NCBI GenBank assembly: GCA_036346375.1
Contig: CM070514.1
Coordinates: forward strand, 15,590,463 to 15,654,462
DNA length: 64,000 nucleotides
Direction: 5' to 3'
From: Guadua angustifolia
Lineage: Eukaryota; Streptophyta; Magnoliopsida; Poales; Poaceae
The translations under genes and the position numbers were made by a program. A model generated the notes under the pieces. That model was not told where the DNA came from, made no database searches, and saw only the letters and a list, made by a program, of their open reading frames with translations. The first letter of the stretch is position 1. The number at the start of each line of letters is the position of its first letter. Shown one piece after another: positions 20,957 to 31,206 of the stretch.

Positions 20957-21726
20957 TGATGCGCCTTAGCAATCGTTACACCAACTTCCGAAGTGTTATT
21001 GTTCTTGCTGGAAGCACGATCAACCTGACCACGAAGGCCTTTCTCCCTGGAAGCAACCGAAGAACAAGCATGAACAAGAAACTGAATTGCAATGGAATTG
21101 ACGTGTTCAATCTAAAACTCGAGGAAGGTGGGGTTTCAAAGATAGTAATTCGGGCGGTTTAGCCAACACGCACGATTATAGCAAGGGAGAAGGGGGTGAA
21201 ACTCAGACAAAATAGAGGAAGACCGATTCCAACTCAAATTACAAGGCCCAAGGCCCATGTTAATTCGGATTAGAAAAGTAACGTCACTTGTTTTGTAGAT
21301 TCCTGTTGACTCGCAAGGAATTTGGGGATGATTCTAGATCTGTTGGAAAGTAGACTTGATAAGCTTTCAATGAAGTATAAGAACACCACAAATAAAGTCT
21401 GAACGAAGTCGGGGTAGCCGAAACAAAGCAGACTATCCTGGAGTTGAATATGAATCCAACTCGTGTACAAAACTTGTTTTATGCTTATTGACTTCTCTTC
21501 TATACTTGAGCTTGTACGGTTCTGCGCCATGGTTCCTAAGGACAAGCAAATCATAACAAGAATTAAATAGCATTCCATTCTTTGAAATATTAGTATGCAA
21601 CACTGGGAATGCATTCACCTAGTAATTGAGATGACGTGCGCAAGGTCAAGTAATTGGTCCATGTATTATAGCAGCGGGTTCAAATTGATGTGTAGACGTG
21701 TATCCATGGAAGTGATGTCTTCATCA
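20957..21726 (-). repeat. CRM-B 3' LTR (770 bp)
   Basis: On the minus strand it begins TGATGAAGACATC (21726) and ends CTAAGGCGCATCA (20957). It is shorter than and different from the 850-907 bp CRM LTRs here, but similar to the LTR at 46083-46794. A second CRM subfamily is therefore present. Confidence 0.8.
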
Positions 21727-22289
21727 TCCTCCCCTTCTTGCATTTGAGTCATCCTTGACTCAAGTTCATCCACTTCTCCCAAGTATGGCTTTAAATCTGC
21801 AATGTTAAATGTGGGGCTAACCCCAAAGTATGCAGGCAACTTAAGCTTATTTGCATTATCGTTAATCCTTTCCAACACTTTAAAAGGACCATTAGCTCTT
21901 GGCATCAACTTAGACTTTCTTAACTTAGGAAAATGATCCTTTCTTAAGTGTAACCAAACAAGGTCACCAGGTTCAAAAATTACAAGCTTCCTTCCTTTGC
22001 AAGCAACAATTTTATATTTCTCATTCATAGGCTCAATGTTTGCTTTAGTTGTCTCATGCATTTTTAATATCAGTTCAACACGTTGTGTAGCATCAAGATT
22101 CAACTTCTCCGAAGGTGGAATTGGCAACAAGTCAATGGGAGCATGTGGAACAAAACCATACACAATCTCAAAAGGGCACAACTTAGTAGTAGAATGCAGC
22201 AAACGATTATAAATAAATTCAATATGAGGCAAGCATTCTTCCCACATCCTAATGTTTTGTTTCAAAACAACCCTAAGCATGGTAGACAA
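21666..22289 (-). CDS. integrase C-terminal part with CR-type tail, ending inside the LTR (CRM-B)
   Basis: A 207-codon open frame. It starts within the integrase core after the catalytic Glu (TEVVNR lies just upstream in another frame) with EECLPHIEFIYNR and PFEIVYGF. It continues with the DNA-binding module (EPGDLVWLHLRKDHFP, ANGPFKVLERIND) and a tail (PTFNIADLKPYLGEVDEL). The last part, GEDDEDITSMDT, is written by the first bases of the LTR; the stop lies at 21666, about 61 bp inside the LTR. In CRM elements this C-terminal region is thought to direct insertion to centromeric chromatin. The ATG at 22289 is internal, not a start. Confidence 0.85.
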   Translation of the reverse strand: MSTMLRVVLKQNIRMWEECLPHIEFIYNRLLHSTTKLCPFEIVYGFVPHAPIDLLPIPPSEKLNLDATQRVELILKMHETTKANIEPMNEKYKIVACKGRKLVIFEPGDLVWLHLRKDHFPKLRKSKLMPRANGPFKVLERINDNANKLKLPAYFGVSPTFNIADLKPYLGEVDELESRMTQMQEGEDDEDITSMDTRLHINLNPLL

Positions 22290-23018
22290 AGTTCTATTGA
22301 CAACTTCTGTTTGCCCATCAGTTTGGGAAAGACAAGTAGTAGAAAATAGTAGCTTAGTACCAGTTTAGCCCATAAAGTTCTCCAAAAGTGGCTAAGAAAT
22401 TTAGCGTCATGGTCTGAAACTATTGTATTTGGCACATCATGCAATCGAACAATCTCACGGAAAAACAAATCAGCAACATGGGAAGCATCATCACTTTTAT
22501 GATAAGGTATGAAGTGTGCCATCTTAGAAAATCTATCCACAACAACAAAGAAGCTATCCCTCCCCTTGTTTGTTCTAGGCAATCCTAAAATAAAGTCCAT
22601 AGAAATATCCTCTCAAGGCACGCTAGCAACGGGAAGGGGCATGTACAAACCTTGTGGATTAAGTAGTGACTTATCTATTTGACATGTTGTGCAGTGAGCA
22701 ACAAATCGTTCCACGTCCTGTCTCATCTTTGGCCAAAAGAAATGGCTAGCAAGTATGTCCTCCATCTTGTTCACACCAAAATGTCCCATCAGCCCACCTC
22801 CATGCGCTTGGCGCTTGTTGTGTGACCGCCATTGGAGCTGGCCAGCTATGTATGGCTTCAACCTTGACTTGATCAACTTCGATTCCCTACGGAGTAAAAA
22901 CATAGCCAAGAAAAGAGACTCGATCCGTGTAAAATGTGCACTTTTCAAGGTTACCAAATAAGCGTGCATCATGTAAAGCATCAAAAACAGCACGCAAATG
23001 ATCAAGATGTTCTTTCAA
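22290..23018 (-). pseudogene. integrase zinc module and catalytic core (CRM-B), broken
   Basis: Order on the minus strand: MGHFGVNKMEDILASHFFWP and HCTTCQ (HHCC module, about 22800-22680), then MDFILGLPRT, VVVDRFSKMAHF (first Asp) and IVSDHDAKFLSHFW (second Asp). A frameshift precedes the Glu near 22310. Upstream at about 22830 the RT C-terminal sequence (FLGYVFTP, then WPAPM) joins directly to GGGLMGHF, so RNase H is deleted. Stops lie between the pieces, for example at 22600-22613. Confidence 0.75.
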
Positions 23019-23600
23019 TCATCTGTTATATATCACAATATCATCAAAATATACCACCACGAATTTACCGATGAACTTGCGCAGAACCTCATTCATTAAC
23101 CTTATGAAAGTGCTAGGAGCATTAGTAAGTCCAAATGGCATTACTAACCACTCATACAAGCCAAACTTTGTTTTGAATGATATGTTCCATTCATCTCCCA
23201 ATTTCATGTGAATCTTATGGTATCCACTACGCAAATTGATCTTAGAGAAAACAATAGAGCCACTTAATTCATCTAGCATATCATCTAACCAAGGAATAGG
23301 ATGGCGATATCTGATTGTGATGTTGTTAATCACTCTATAATCCACACACATGCGCCATGATCTATCTTTCTTAGGAACAAAAAGTTCCGGACAGCACATT
23401 GACTAAGAGATTCGCGCACATATCCTTTGTCAAGCAATTCTTGCACTTGGCGTTGTATCTCCTTGGTTTCTTTTGGAATGGTTCTGTATGGCACTCGGTT
23501 GGGTAAGGAGGCTCCAGGAATGAGGTTAATCTGATGCTCAATCCCACGGATTGGTGGCAGCCGGTGGCACCTCCTTGGGAAAAATATCGGTGTACTACTG
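23019..23600 (-). pseudogene. reverse transcriptase (CRM-B)
   Basis: The main open piece (23399-23019) contains LFVPKKDRSWRMCVDYRVIN, FSKINLRSGYHKIHM, GLTNAPSTFIRLMNEV and the active-site box YFDD near its end. Upstream (23600-23400) is the pre-RT part with GIEHQINLIPGASLPNRVPY in another frame. The change of Asp to Asn in the first catalytic strand (KIN for KID) would weaken activity. The C-terminal RT continues to about 22840 before the RNase H deletion. Confidence 0.8.
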
Positions 23601-24511
23601 CAAAAGATTAAAGACAACAGGAGGCAAAGAAGAAGATGCATCTTCAAATGAAAACAAAGCTTCTTTGCAAACCAAAGCATAGCAAACAGTAGAGCCATCA
23701 TTTAATTTGTTCAAATCAGATTTGGAAGCAATTAAACAAACACCTTTCAGTTTAATCTCATCTTTCCTCTCATGAACAGATTTAGAGGTGCCCTCGTTAT
23801 GTTGCACAAATTCCTTTGGTACAATCTGATTTTCACTCTTAGCATGTTTGTGATTTTTTCTCTTTGCCAGCTTTAGCAAGTTCATCCCTTAAAATGGCTT
23901 TAGGGACATTGGTGTAACACAATTCTATTCTCTTTATAAACAAATGAGTACTAATTAGTTCTACCATGATGCAAAGAGTCTTTATCATACTGCCATGGCC
24001 TCCCGAACAACATAGAGCATGCTTGCACAGGCACAATATCGCAATCAATATAATCATGGTACGAACCAATAGCAAAGTGTACTCTCACCAATCGTGTTAC
24101 CTTTATCTTACCACAATTGTTGAACCACTAGATGTAATACGGATGCGGATGTGGGCTTGTTTTCAGCTCAAGTTTTTCAACCTTCTCAGAGCTTGCTAAA
24201 TTGTTGCAGCTGCCCCCATCAATGATGATACGATAAGAATGGTCCTTGACCACACACTTGGTGTGACACAAATTGCGTCGCTGGTTCTGTTTGGCCTTCC
24301 CCATTTGGGCGCTCAACACACACCGCACAACAAGGCTCTCATAGCGTTTTGCATCTTCAACACCAATGTGCTCTTCTTCTTCCTCGTCTCCACTTTCTGC
24401 ATGATCAGCGGCAAGCAAAGCATATGTTTCATCATCCAAATCACTACCGGAGGAATACTCACCAGTATCCTTCACAATCAGTACACGCTTGCTTGGGCAA
24501 TCTTTCCTCAC
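23595..24511 (-). pseudogene. zinc-knuckle end of Gag, protease and linker (CRM-B)
   Basis: 24511-24128 is an open frame with MRKDCPSKR (end of a CCHC knuckle), an acidic run EEEEEH, and RIIIDGGSCNNLASSEK, the protease active site (DGGS). Downstream (24075-23595) the rest of the protease fold and a Lys-rich linker continue in shifted frames. The knuckle lacks its first Cys, read as Tyr (YLKCKGYGH), near 24535. The domain order matches CRM-A and CRM-C. Confidence 0.75.
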
Positions 24512-24818
24512 ATGCCCATATCCCTTGCATTTTAGGTACTAAATATCCCTTGTACGCCTCGTTGATGCAACGGAAGAAGCGCTCTTGGTGGTTGTTTGTG
24601 CTCATCCTTTCATTACCTAGGTTTCCCGAGATACTGAATTCGTGGGCGTGTACGTGGCTGGCTGTTGGAGGAACCCGGTGGAGTTGCACGGCTTGGTGCA
24701 ACAACGGGTACACGTGGCTACAATGAAGTAGTTCGACCTGCAGAAACATTAGTTCTTATGCTTGCGCGTCGTCCTGCACTTCCCATTTTGCTTTAAAAGC
24801 AAGATGGAATAAACAGGG
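24512..24818 (-). pseudogene. Gag fragment (CRM-B)
   Basis: Low-complexity Gag sequence upstream of the knuckle: Arg/Ser/Pro-rich in one frame, starting at a match to the LFHLA-KA segment seen in CRM-A and CRM-C. The N-terminal Gag is absent; the flank motif begins at 24819. Confidence 0.6.
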
Positions 24819-24915
24819 GATAGAAAGATTGGTCCCGATCTTTCAACGAAAGATGGTGAATTCGATTTGGGAGGAGAAGACGTTGGCGACCAGACTGCAC
24901 CGTCCCCAGACGATG
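24819..24915. repeat. flank motif copy 2 (about 97 bp)
   Basis: Partner of 20875-20956. It lies between CRM-B gag and the U5 end of LTR-C (24916). There is no primer site next to it, so it does not look like a normal leader. Confidence 0.75.
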
Positions 24916-25767
24916 TGAGGTGCACACGGGGGTGCCCGATTTTCTGATGAGAATGCTACGTCGATTTGGGAGTTGATGAACTTCGTGATCTTGGCTTCCA
25001 ACTAGTGAGGAAGGGAACCAACAATCGCAACGCCACCAACTCAAGTCGATCAACCATGTCGAAACACGATAGATACTTATTCCTGCTAGCAATCGAGGAA
25101 CATGCAAGAACAGGTGAGAAGCAATCAGAAATTGGGATTAACCAAAAGTCATGAACAAAGGTGAGGTTCTATTTCACATGTTGAATGGTCTAGTCGACAC
25201 ATGCAAGATGAGGAGGGACACCCAAGGGGGTCTACCACACACAACAAAACCTAAAGAACAACGTACGAAGGTGGCGGCCATATAAAGAGGGGCACCCACG
25301 CTAGGGGCGGTGGCCAAAGGGATGCCCAAAAAATTGGTGGTGGCCAACACCACCAAACCCTACGGATACATGGGCCTTGGGCCTAACAGAAAGGTGGCGC
25401 AGCACCCTGAAGTTTTGGTCCATCAGAATCATCTATGATTTTTTATCGCTCCTCAAAGAATTTGGCCTTGGGATAAGGCTCATTAGAAAGCTTGTCTCCT
25501 AAGCTTTCAAACGAGTGGTCGTACATCAAGTCACATGGGACTCGGCGGCAGAATGGACTTCAATGTGGGCCTTCCTTGGCATTGGGGCTGTCCTAGGTGA
25601 GTGGTCTCAATGTGCCAGTCCAGCAAAGGTGGATGGAAAGGCCATGCTTCTAGATTAAGCCCTCCATGCGACGTAGACGAAGTAGCAACCGAAACACCGA
25701 TGGTCAGGGACGAAGGTGTCGCTGAGAAAGGGTAGCAGTCGTATCCATGATTAGGATGTCCTCATCA
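24916..25767 (-). repeat. CRM-C 3' LTR (852 bp)
   Basis: Minus strand: starts TGATGAGGACATCC (25767) and ends CCCGTGTGCACCTCA (24916). Same family as LTR-A, D, E and G. Confidence 0.85.
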
Positions 25768-25983
25768 TCCCCCCTTCTTGAATTGGAGTCGTCGTCGACT
25801 CCTTCTCATGTTCCTGCAAAGACTTAGTAACAACAGAATGCAAAGTAACAGATATTTGCAATAGTTCTATACTAGCCATGTCATCTTGTGAGAGAACTTT
25901 TGTAGCCAACAAAACTTTACCCTTCAACTTCAGATCAGGTTTCTGAGCAACTGGTGTTCTTGAGCTCTTTTTACATCAATTTT
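25768..25983 (-). pseudogene. pol end remnant and deletion junction (CRM-C)
   Basis: A short stretch with broken linker after the protease, then the pol tail that merges into the LTR (GGDDEDI-type reading across 25767). RT, RNase H and integrase are missing. Confidence 0.6.
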
Positions 25984-26365
25984 TCATAGTTCACCATGAC
26001 TCATGGGTTCCAAAATGATTTTCTTTCCCTTAAATAAGAAAATAAACTGATTGGTCCTACCATGATCTATGGCATCCATATCATATATCCATGGTCTACC
26101 CAATAAAAGAGAGCTAGCATCCATACGTACAACATCGTAAACAATATTATCATGATAAGAACCAATACAGACAGGTACTTGAACAGTTTTTGTCACCTGA
26201 ATCTTACCAGCGGAATTGAGTTTGTCACCTGAATCTTACCAGTGGAATTGAGTCATTCAATCTCGTATGGTTGTTGTAGTAGATTTGTGACCAAGCCAAG
26301 CTTCTCGACCATGTCCACACTAGCAAGGTTGTTCCAGCTACCTCCATCAACAATGACTTGCATAG
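25984..26365 (-). pseudogene. aspartic protease (CRM-C)
   Basis: The open piece 26196-25984 contains VPVCIGSYHDNIVYDVVRM and SLLLGRPWIYDMD, the second half of the retropepsin fold. Upstream, about 26365-26210, the coding strand carries the active-site strand and NLASVDMVEKLGL-like sequence with a frameshift. A 25-bp segment (AATCTTACCAG with flanks) is repeated in tandem near 26200-26250, which probably broke the frame. Confidence 0.7.
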
Positions 26366-27605
26366 CTAGTTCATGCACCACAAACCTTGTTTGAAAGATA
26401 GTATGGCGCTGCTTTGTTCATCGTGTGCAGGCTGTGCACTAAGCACAGGTGTGACAACAAGAGCTGGATATATATTTGATGCTAAAGTAGTGCAAATCTC
26501 CCCTTCTGGTTCTGCAATGTTAGTGACAACAAGAGCATATTCACTTTCATCAGTGTCACCAGCACTAGAGCACTCACCATCTTCTCTAATTATTAGAGTA
26601 CTTGATTTGGACATTCACGCATCACATGGTCATGTCCCTTTTCTTGAAAGCATTGTACTTCTCTCGTACGACCAATGGAGGCGACGGAAGAAGCACTTTT
26701 TGCCGGAGCTTGTTTTGCTGCAGATTTGCTTGACTCCGTGGTGTGTGCTGGTGTAGAGGAAGCAGGGGCAGCAGATGAAGGAGCACGTCCCGAAGTGGAA
26801 GATGATGCCTTGGTATGGATCTCAACCTCCTAGATTGACAGCCCTAAACTTCCCTTTCTGCTTTCAAAGCAAGATGAAACAAACGGATGATAGAATTGTA
26901 TTCTTTATGCTCAAATATGTCCTGAATTTCTCGATTAAGTCCACCCAAAAATCTTGCCATTTTAGCATCTTTAACCTCTTCTAACCCATAACGCAACATG
27001 CCAATTTGCAATTTCTAATAATATTCCTCAACAGATTTACTACCTTGTTTGAAACGTTGCAATTTGTTAAGCAAATCATGTGCATAATATGTAGGAACAA
27101 ATCTAGCACGCATTAATCTTTTTAACGCGTCCCAGGTTATAGGCACATCTTGATGATTTCTACAAATCTCATGCCACCAAATGTATACAAAATCAGTAAA
27201 TTCACTAGTAGCAGCTTGAACCCTTTGACCCTTAGAGAAATCATAGCAAGCAAATTTCTGATCTACCGCTATCTCCCAAACAAGATAAGCATCAGGATCA
27301 TATTAACAATTGAAGCAAACATAGGCTTCACAAATTTCATTTTTGCAATTGAATCATCACCTACCTCTCAGACGGCACGCTAATTTCTTACCATTCCTTG
27401 CCTATTGTGGTGGAGCCGACGGTGCTCTCGATCATTATTAACATTATTCCCTTGTTCAGACTCCGAATCAACCACATAATTGTTATGTTCAAATGGAATG
27501 GCGGTAGCAGGTGGAAAGGGCACCGCTGGTGGAGCTAGACGTAGGTGGCCATTTTGCTCTAGTGCTGCATTGTTTGGGGCAGCTCGAAGAAGCTATATCA
27601 CTTGA
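26366..27605 (-). pseudogene. Gag, C-terminal and central part (CRM-C)
   Basis: From the hAT edge downward the coding strand reads LRAAPNNAALEQNGHLRLAP, a central Gag core, EIQDIFEHKEYNSIIRLFHL (about 26900), then a Pro-rich stretch, a degenerate knuckle (CFQEKGHDHVMREC near 26640) and an acidic segment with DGECSSAGDTDES. Several stops and frameshifts. The frame would join the N-terminal piece at 29004-29158 if the hAT element were removed. Confidence 0.7.
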
Positions 27606-27613
27606 GCTAGCTG
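27606..27613. repeat. 8-bp target site duplication, left of hAT-1
   Basis: GCTAGCTG directly precedes the hAT end TAGGGGTG and is repeated exactly at 28996-29003. Confidence 0.9.
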
Positions 27614-28995
27614 TAGGGGTGCAATCGGCTAGGATTCAGCTGGATATCGCTCTTTTCATATTCTAAATCATATTTTTTATTGGATTCAAAATCGGAATCG
27701 GATAGTGCTGGATACGGATATGGCGCGGATAATATCAGTCACAGATTCGAATCGAATACGGAGTAGAATCGATACGGTGTCGAATAATTTTTGTCGGATA
27801 ACACGTGAAAACAGATACCATATAAAGAACACATATAGCACTAATTAACCAAACGTATGAGTTCAATATGCAACAAGATTATCGTGGTCTAACAAGTCAT
27901 TGTATAACTGAAGTCTAGTTTTATTTCTTGTAATTTGTGACTACGAAACTGACAAAACGGACTAACACAACCTGGCCAATAGCAAGGAAAGCAAAAACAA
28001 CAATTAACGATAAAATTTAAATGATCAACCACAAGCATTGAACTATCCAACCGTGGATGCAGAATTGATCAAAACAACCCAACCACATCGCTGAATTAAG
28101 CGAAACCAACCACGCGTCCCCTCACAAAACAATCTTCACACCGTCCAATAACTATTAACTGATAGCTACATCAATCAAACATGCATAACGATCAGATTAC
28201 AAAAATACTACAAGCAAGTGACGGATTTGTACCTTAAGCCCTAGCAGCCAGAGCGACGCCTACTGCCTAGGCACGATGCACTCTGGCCCAGCCGCCTCCA
28301 TGACTGCCTCCATGTCCAGCCCCTCCCCTATCGGATCCGAATGCTGCAGAGCAATCCTAGAATTAGGCCTCCCTCACCTAACCACACCAAACCATACCAA
28401 AATTGAGGCGGGCAGAGCAGTGCGTACCTTCATGGCGAGGGCGTGGCGGATGAGTCGACACTGGGAGACGCGGAGGATGGGAGTGTGGTGGATCGCGGTA
28501 TGGGGCGAATTCTGGTGGCGCTAGTGGCCATGACGCGCCGTAGGCGTCGCCATCGCTAGCGAGGTGATCGCTTGGTGGGCGGGGAGAGGGATGTGTTTGA
28601 GGCAGTGGTGGAGGCCGCAGGGAGGGCGGTAGGTGAGGAGATGGTCATGGTGAGGGACGCCATCGGGAGGAAGTGGTGGGGCTTCGGTCCAAAGAGGATA
28701 AGGGGGAGGAGGAGCCCTGTTTCCATTTACGTGTGGCAAGGGGAGGCGACGAGAGCACGCATTTCGGTAGGAGACTAGGACTAGCCAAAATATGTCCGGA
28801 TATCCGAATCTACTAATTTGGATATATCCGAAAATATTTTCGAAATATACTGATCCAATGGATAGTACTCTCCCGAATCCGAATCCAAAATAAAATATCT
28901 GAATCCAAAAATTATCCGAAAAAATATCTGAATCCGATCCAAAACTGTTCGGTCGGTCGATCGATCGGGAATTATCCGATCCGATTGCACTCCTA
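27614..28995. mobile_element. non-autonomous hAT transposon hAT-1 (1382 bp)
   Basis: The ends form an inverted repeat (TAGGGGTGCAATCGG at left, TAGGAGTGCAATCGG read inward from the right) and are flanked by the perfect 8-bp duplication GCTAGCTG. Both are diagnostic of the hAT superfamily. Sub-terminal sequence is rich in TCGGAT/ATCCGA motifs on both sides. The GC-rich middle (28240-28780) has short frames such as MHSGPAASM at 28276, but no transposase, so it must be moved by an enzyme from elsewhere. It sits inside the gag frame of CRM-C. Confidence 0.9.
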
Positions 28996-29003
28996 GCTAG
29001 CTG
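28996..29003. repeat. 8-bp target site duplication, right of hAT-1
   Basis: GCTAGCTG, identical to 27606-27613. Confidence 0.9.
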
Positions 29004-29158
29004 CACACGTATATCATCCAAAGCGGTTTGAGTGCGGAGTTCACACCGATTGTATTGTCCTTGAAAGTGATTGACCCATAAATCGCGTTCTCTCGGAGAA
29101 AGGAGGTCCTCATGATCTCTGTCGCTGTTGCTCCATGATTGCTTGTGTTTCTTGCCAT
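29004..29158 (-). pseudogene. Gag N-terminus (CRM-C, copy 1)
   Basis: The ATG at 29158 gives MARNTSNHG. A one-base deletion then shifts the frame relative to the second copy (32220-32462), and the reading resumes as VNHFQGQYNRCELRTQTALD to the hAT edge. It joins conceptually to Gag sequence at 27605. This is the true Gag start because it follows the leader and is kept in both duplicate copies. Confidence 0.7.
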
Positions 29159-30300
29159 AGTTAGAAGAACAAAAGAGATTTCACATAGATATGAAAGCTC
29201 CTCGAACTACTAGGTTATATCACGTGGGAACTCTTACTCTCAAACTTCCACCAAGTTCTTACAAATACTTACCCAGTAGCTAGGAAAGATACAATCGATG
29301 TCTGGCTTGTGGTAATCTATACTTAGAACGTGTCAATGCAATTGCAAGTACCTGATCCTGTATGGATAGTAAAGGTGGAGCTTGGACAGGTATTTTTTGT
29401 AGCAAAGGAAAACTAGAACTACACAAGGCAAAACAAGTTGAATAAACATTCAACAACTGATCTTTATGCTGGTCCTAGGCTAGACCATACTAGAGACGCG
29501 AGCACGATCACCAACGATGTCATAGAAAGCATAATAAGAACATCCTCAACACAAAGCAAGCAGCTAGGGCTCCTCTTCTTTCTTTTTTTCTGATTTTTTT
29601 TATTTTTATTTGAGGGAACCCTAAAACTGAATAGTGGACTCAAAAGGACTCCAAGCAACACTCACCACGCACACTTTTTTTGACCAGGGGTCTAAAGGTA
29701 ATTAAAAAATACTCTCTCTCTCTCTAAACTTTGATTTTCGATTATTTTGGTGTGGCTTTTGAAATTGCACCTGCCTTTTCTTTCTTTGATTTGGTGCGGC
29801 TTTTGTAATTGCATGAGCCTTTTTTTCTTTTTCTTTTGATCAACCGAAGCTATGGAAAGAGGAGGGGTGCACTCCACCTGGCTATTGATGGAAGTTGTGT
29901 TGGAAAAGGGAAGGGCAAGACGCAATCTGTCTTGGGCGTCCAGGTGAGGTGGAGTGGCAATTATGGTAGGCTATCTGCTATTTTTGGGGCATGCAAATAT
30001 GGCTGGATGTATGGCTGGCCGGTTTGAATCGGGGCGGTTGCACAAAGGAAGCACACGTACAAATTTGTGACTGCTATGTGATAAGAAATCGAAACTTTAA
30101 AGGACTAAACACAAAGACCAGCAATGACTCGACGATGCAATGCAAATTCAACAAGTATATGAACTAGGCAGCAATAATATAGGCTAAACGAGCTAGTATC
30201 AAAAGGAAATCACATGAATATTTTTATGCGGTTATTTTGGACTCTAGGATGAATAAAACATGTCTAACAACTATGATAGATGTGTTCTCACCAGGCAACT
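29159..30300 (-). other. CRM-C leader (copy 1)
   Basis: About 1.1 kb of non-coding leader between primer site and gag. It has T-rich runs (29578-29612, 29818-29838) and a short CT microsatellite at 29711-29726. No gene is seen. Confidence 0.7.
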
Positions 30301-30302
30301 GA

Positions 30303-30315
30303 TGCTCTGATGCCA
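30303..30315 (-). promoter_or_regulatory. primer binding site of CRM-C
   Basis: The reverse strand reads TGGCATCAGAGC two bases after the LTR end, one base from the usual TGGTATCAGAGC. Confidence 0.75.
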
Positions 30316-30317
30316 CT

Positions 30318-31203
30318 TGATGTGCACACGGGGGTGCCCGATCTTCTAATGAGAACGATACATCGATTTGGGAGTTCATGAACTCGTGATCTTGGCTTCC
30401 AACAATCGCAACGCCACAAACTCAAGTCGATCAACCACGTCCAAATGCGATAGATCCTTATTAATGCTAGCAATCAAGGAACATGCAAGAACAAGTGAGA
30501 AGCAATCTGAAACTGGGATTAACCAAAAGTCATGAACAAAGGTGAGGTTCTATTTCTCGTGTTGGATGGACTAGTCGACATATGCAAGACGAGGAGGGAC
30601 GCACAAGGGGGTCTACCACACACAACAAAACCTAAAGAACAACACACGAAAGTGGTGGCCATCTATAGAGGGGCACCCACACCTGGGGCAGGAGCCAAAG
30701 GGGTGCCCAAACAATGGGTGGCAGCCAGCACCACCAAAACCTAAGGATACATGGGTCTTGGGACCAAAAGAAAGGTGGCGTGGTACCCTGAAGTTCTAGT
30801 CCATGAGAATCTTCTATGATTTCCTATTACTCCTCAAGGAATTTGACCTTGGGACCAGGTCCGTTAGAAAACTTGTCTCCCATGCTTTCAAGCGAGTGGT
30901 CGTACATTAACGGAGTTCAGGCCTAAGATACGCCGGTTTGAAGTTGACATCTCTTTGGATGGCCGAACCTTACTCGGCGACAAATAGGGCTTCAATGTGG
31001 GCCTTTCTTGGTATGTGGGCTGTCCTTGGTGAGTGGTTTCATTGTGCTGGTCCAGCAAAGGAGGATGGAAAGGCTATGCTTCTTGATTAAGCCCTTCATG
31101 CGGCGTGAAGCGAAGTAGCCGCGAAACACCAAAGGTCGGGGGACGATGGTGTTGCTTGGAGAGAAAGGGCAGCGGTTTTATCCATGGTTTGGATGTCCTC
31201 ATG
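30318..31203 (-). repeat. CRM-C 5' LTR (LTR-D)
   Basis: It ends GTGTGCACATCA at 30318 beside the primer site and starts near 31203, where GATGTCCTCA matches the family start TGATGAGGACATC on the minus strand, though the last bases are altered (CATGG). Confidence 0.8.
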
Positions 31204-31206
31204 GTT

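Larger units (their letters stand above)
20957..24818 (-). mobile_element. CRM-type retrotransposon CRM-B
   Basis: Minus strand, from high to low: a gag fragment (24818 to about 24480), protease, RT, integrase and 3' LTR (21726-20957). RNase H is deleted. Pol reads into the LTR by about 61 bp, as known for CRM elements. The 5' LTR is absent; a different CRM LTR (24916-25767) lies just beyond a 97-bp flank motif. Confidence 0.8.
24916..31203 (-). mobile_element. CRM-type retrotransposon CRM-C with hAT insertion
   Basis: Minus strand: 5' LTR (31203-30318), primer site, 1.1-kb leader, gag (29158 onward, split by a hAT element at 27614-28995), protease, a short pol end, and 3' LTR (25767-24916). 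Most of RT, all RNase H and integrase are deleted between about 25930 and 25800. The outer edge of the 5' LTR still carries pol-end-like bases (GAGGACATCC) and then jumps to leader sequence of a second copy, the junction of a tandem duplication. Confidence 0.8.
27901..31206. repeat. 3.3-kb tandem duplication, copy 1
   Basis: The segment from TGTATAACTGAAG (inside hAT-1) through the gag start, leader, primer site and LTR-D is repeated next to itself at 31207-34506 with the same order and very high similarity. The period is 3306 bp. Differences are mostly single-base indels. Confidence 0.92.
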
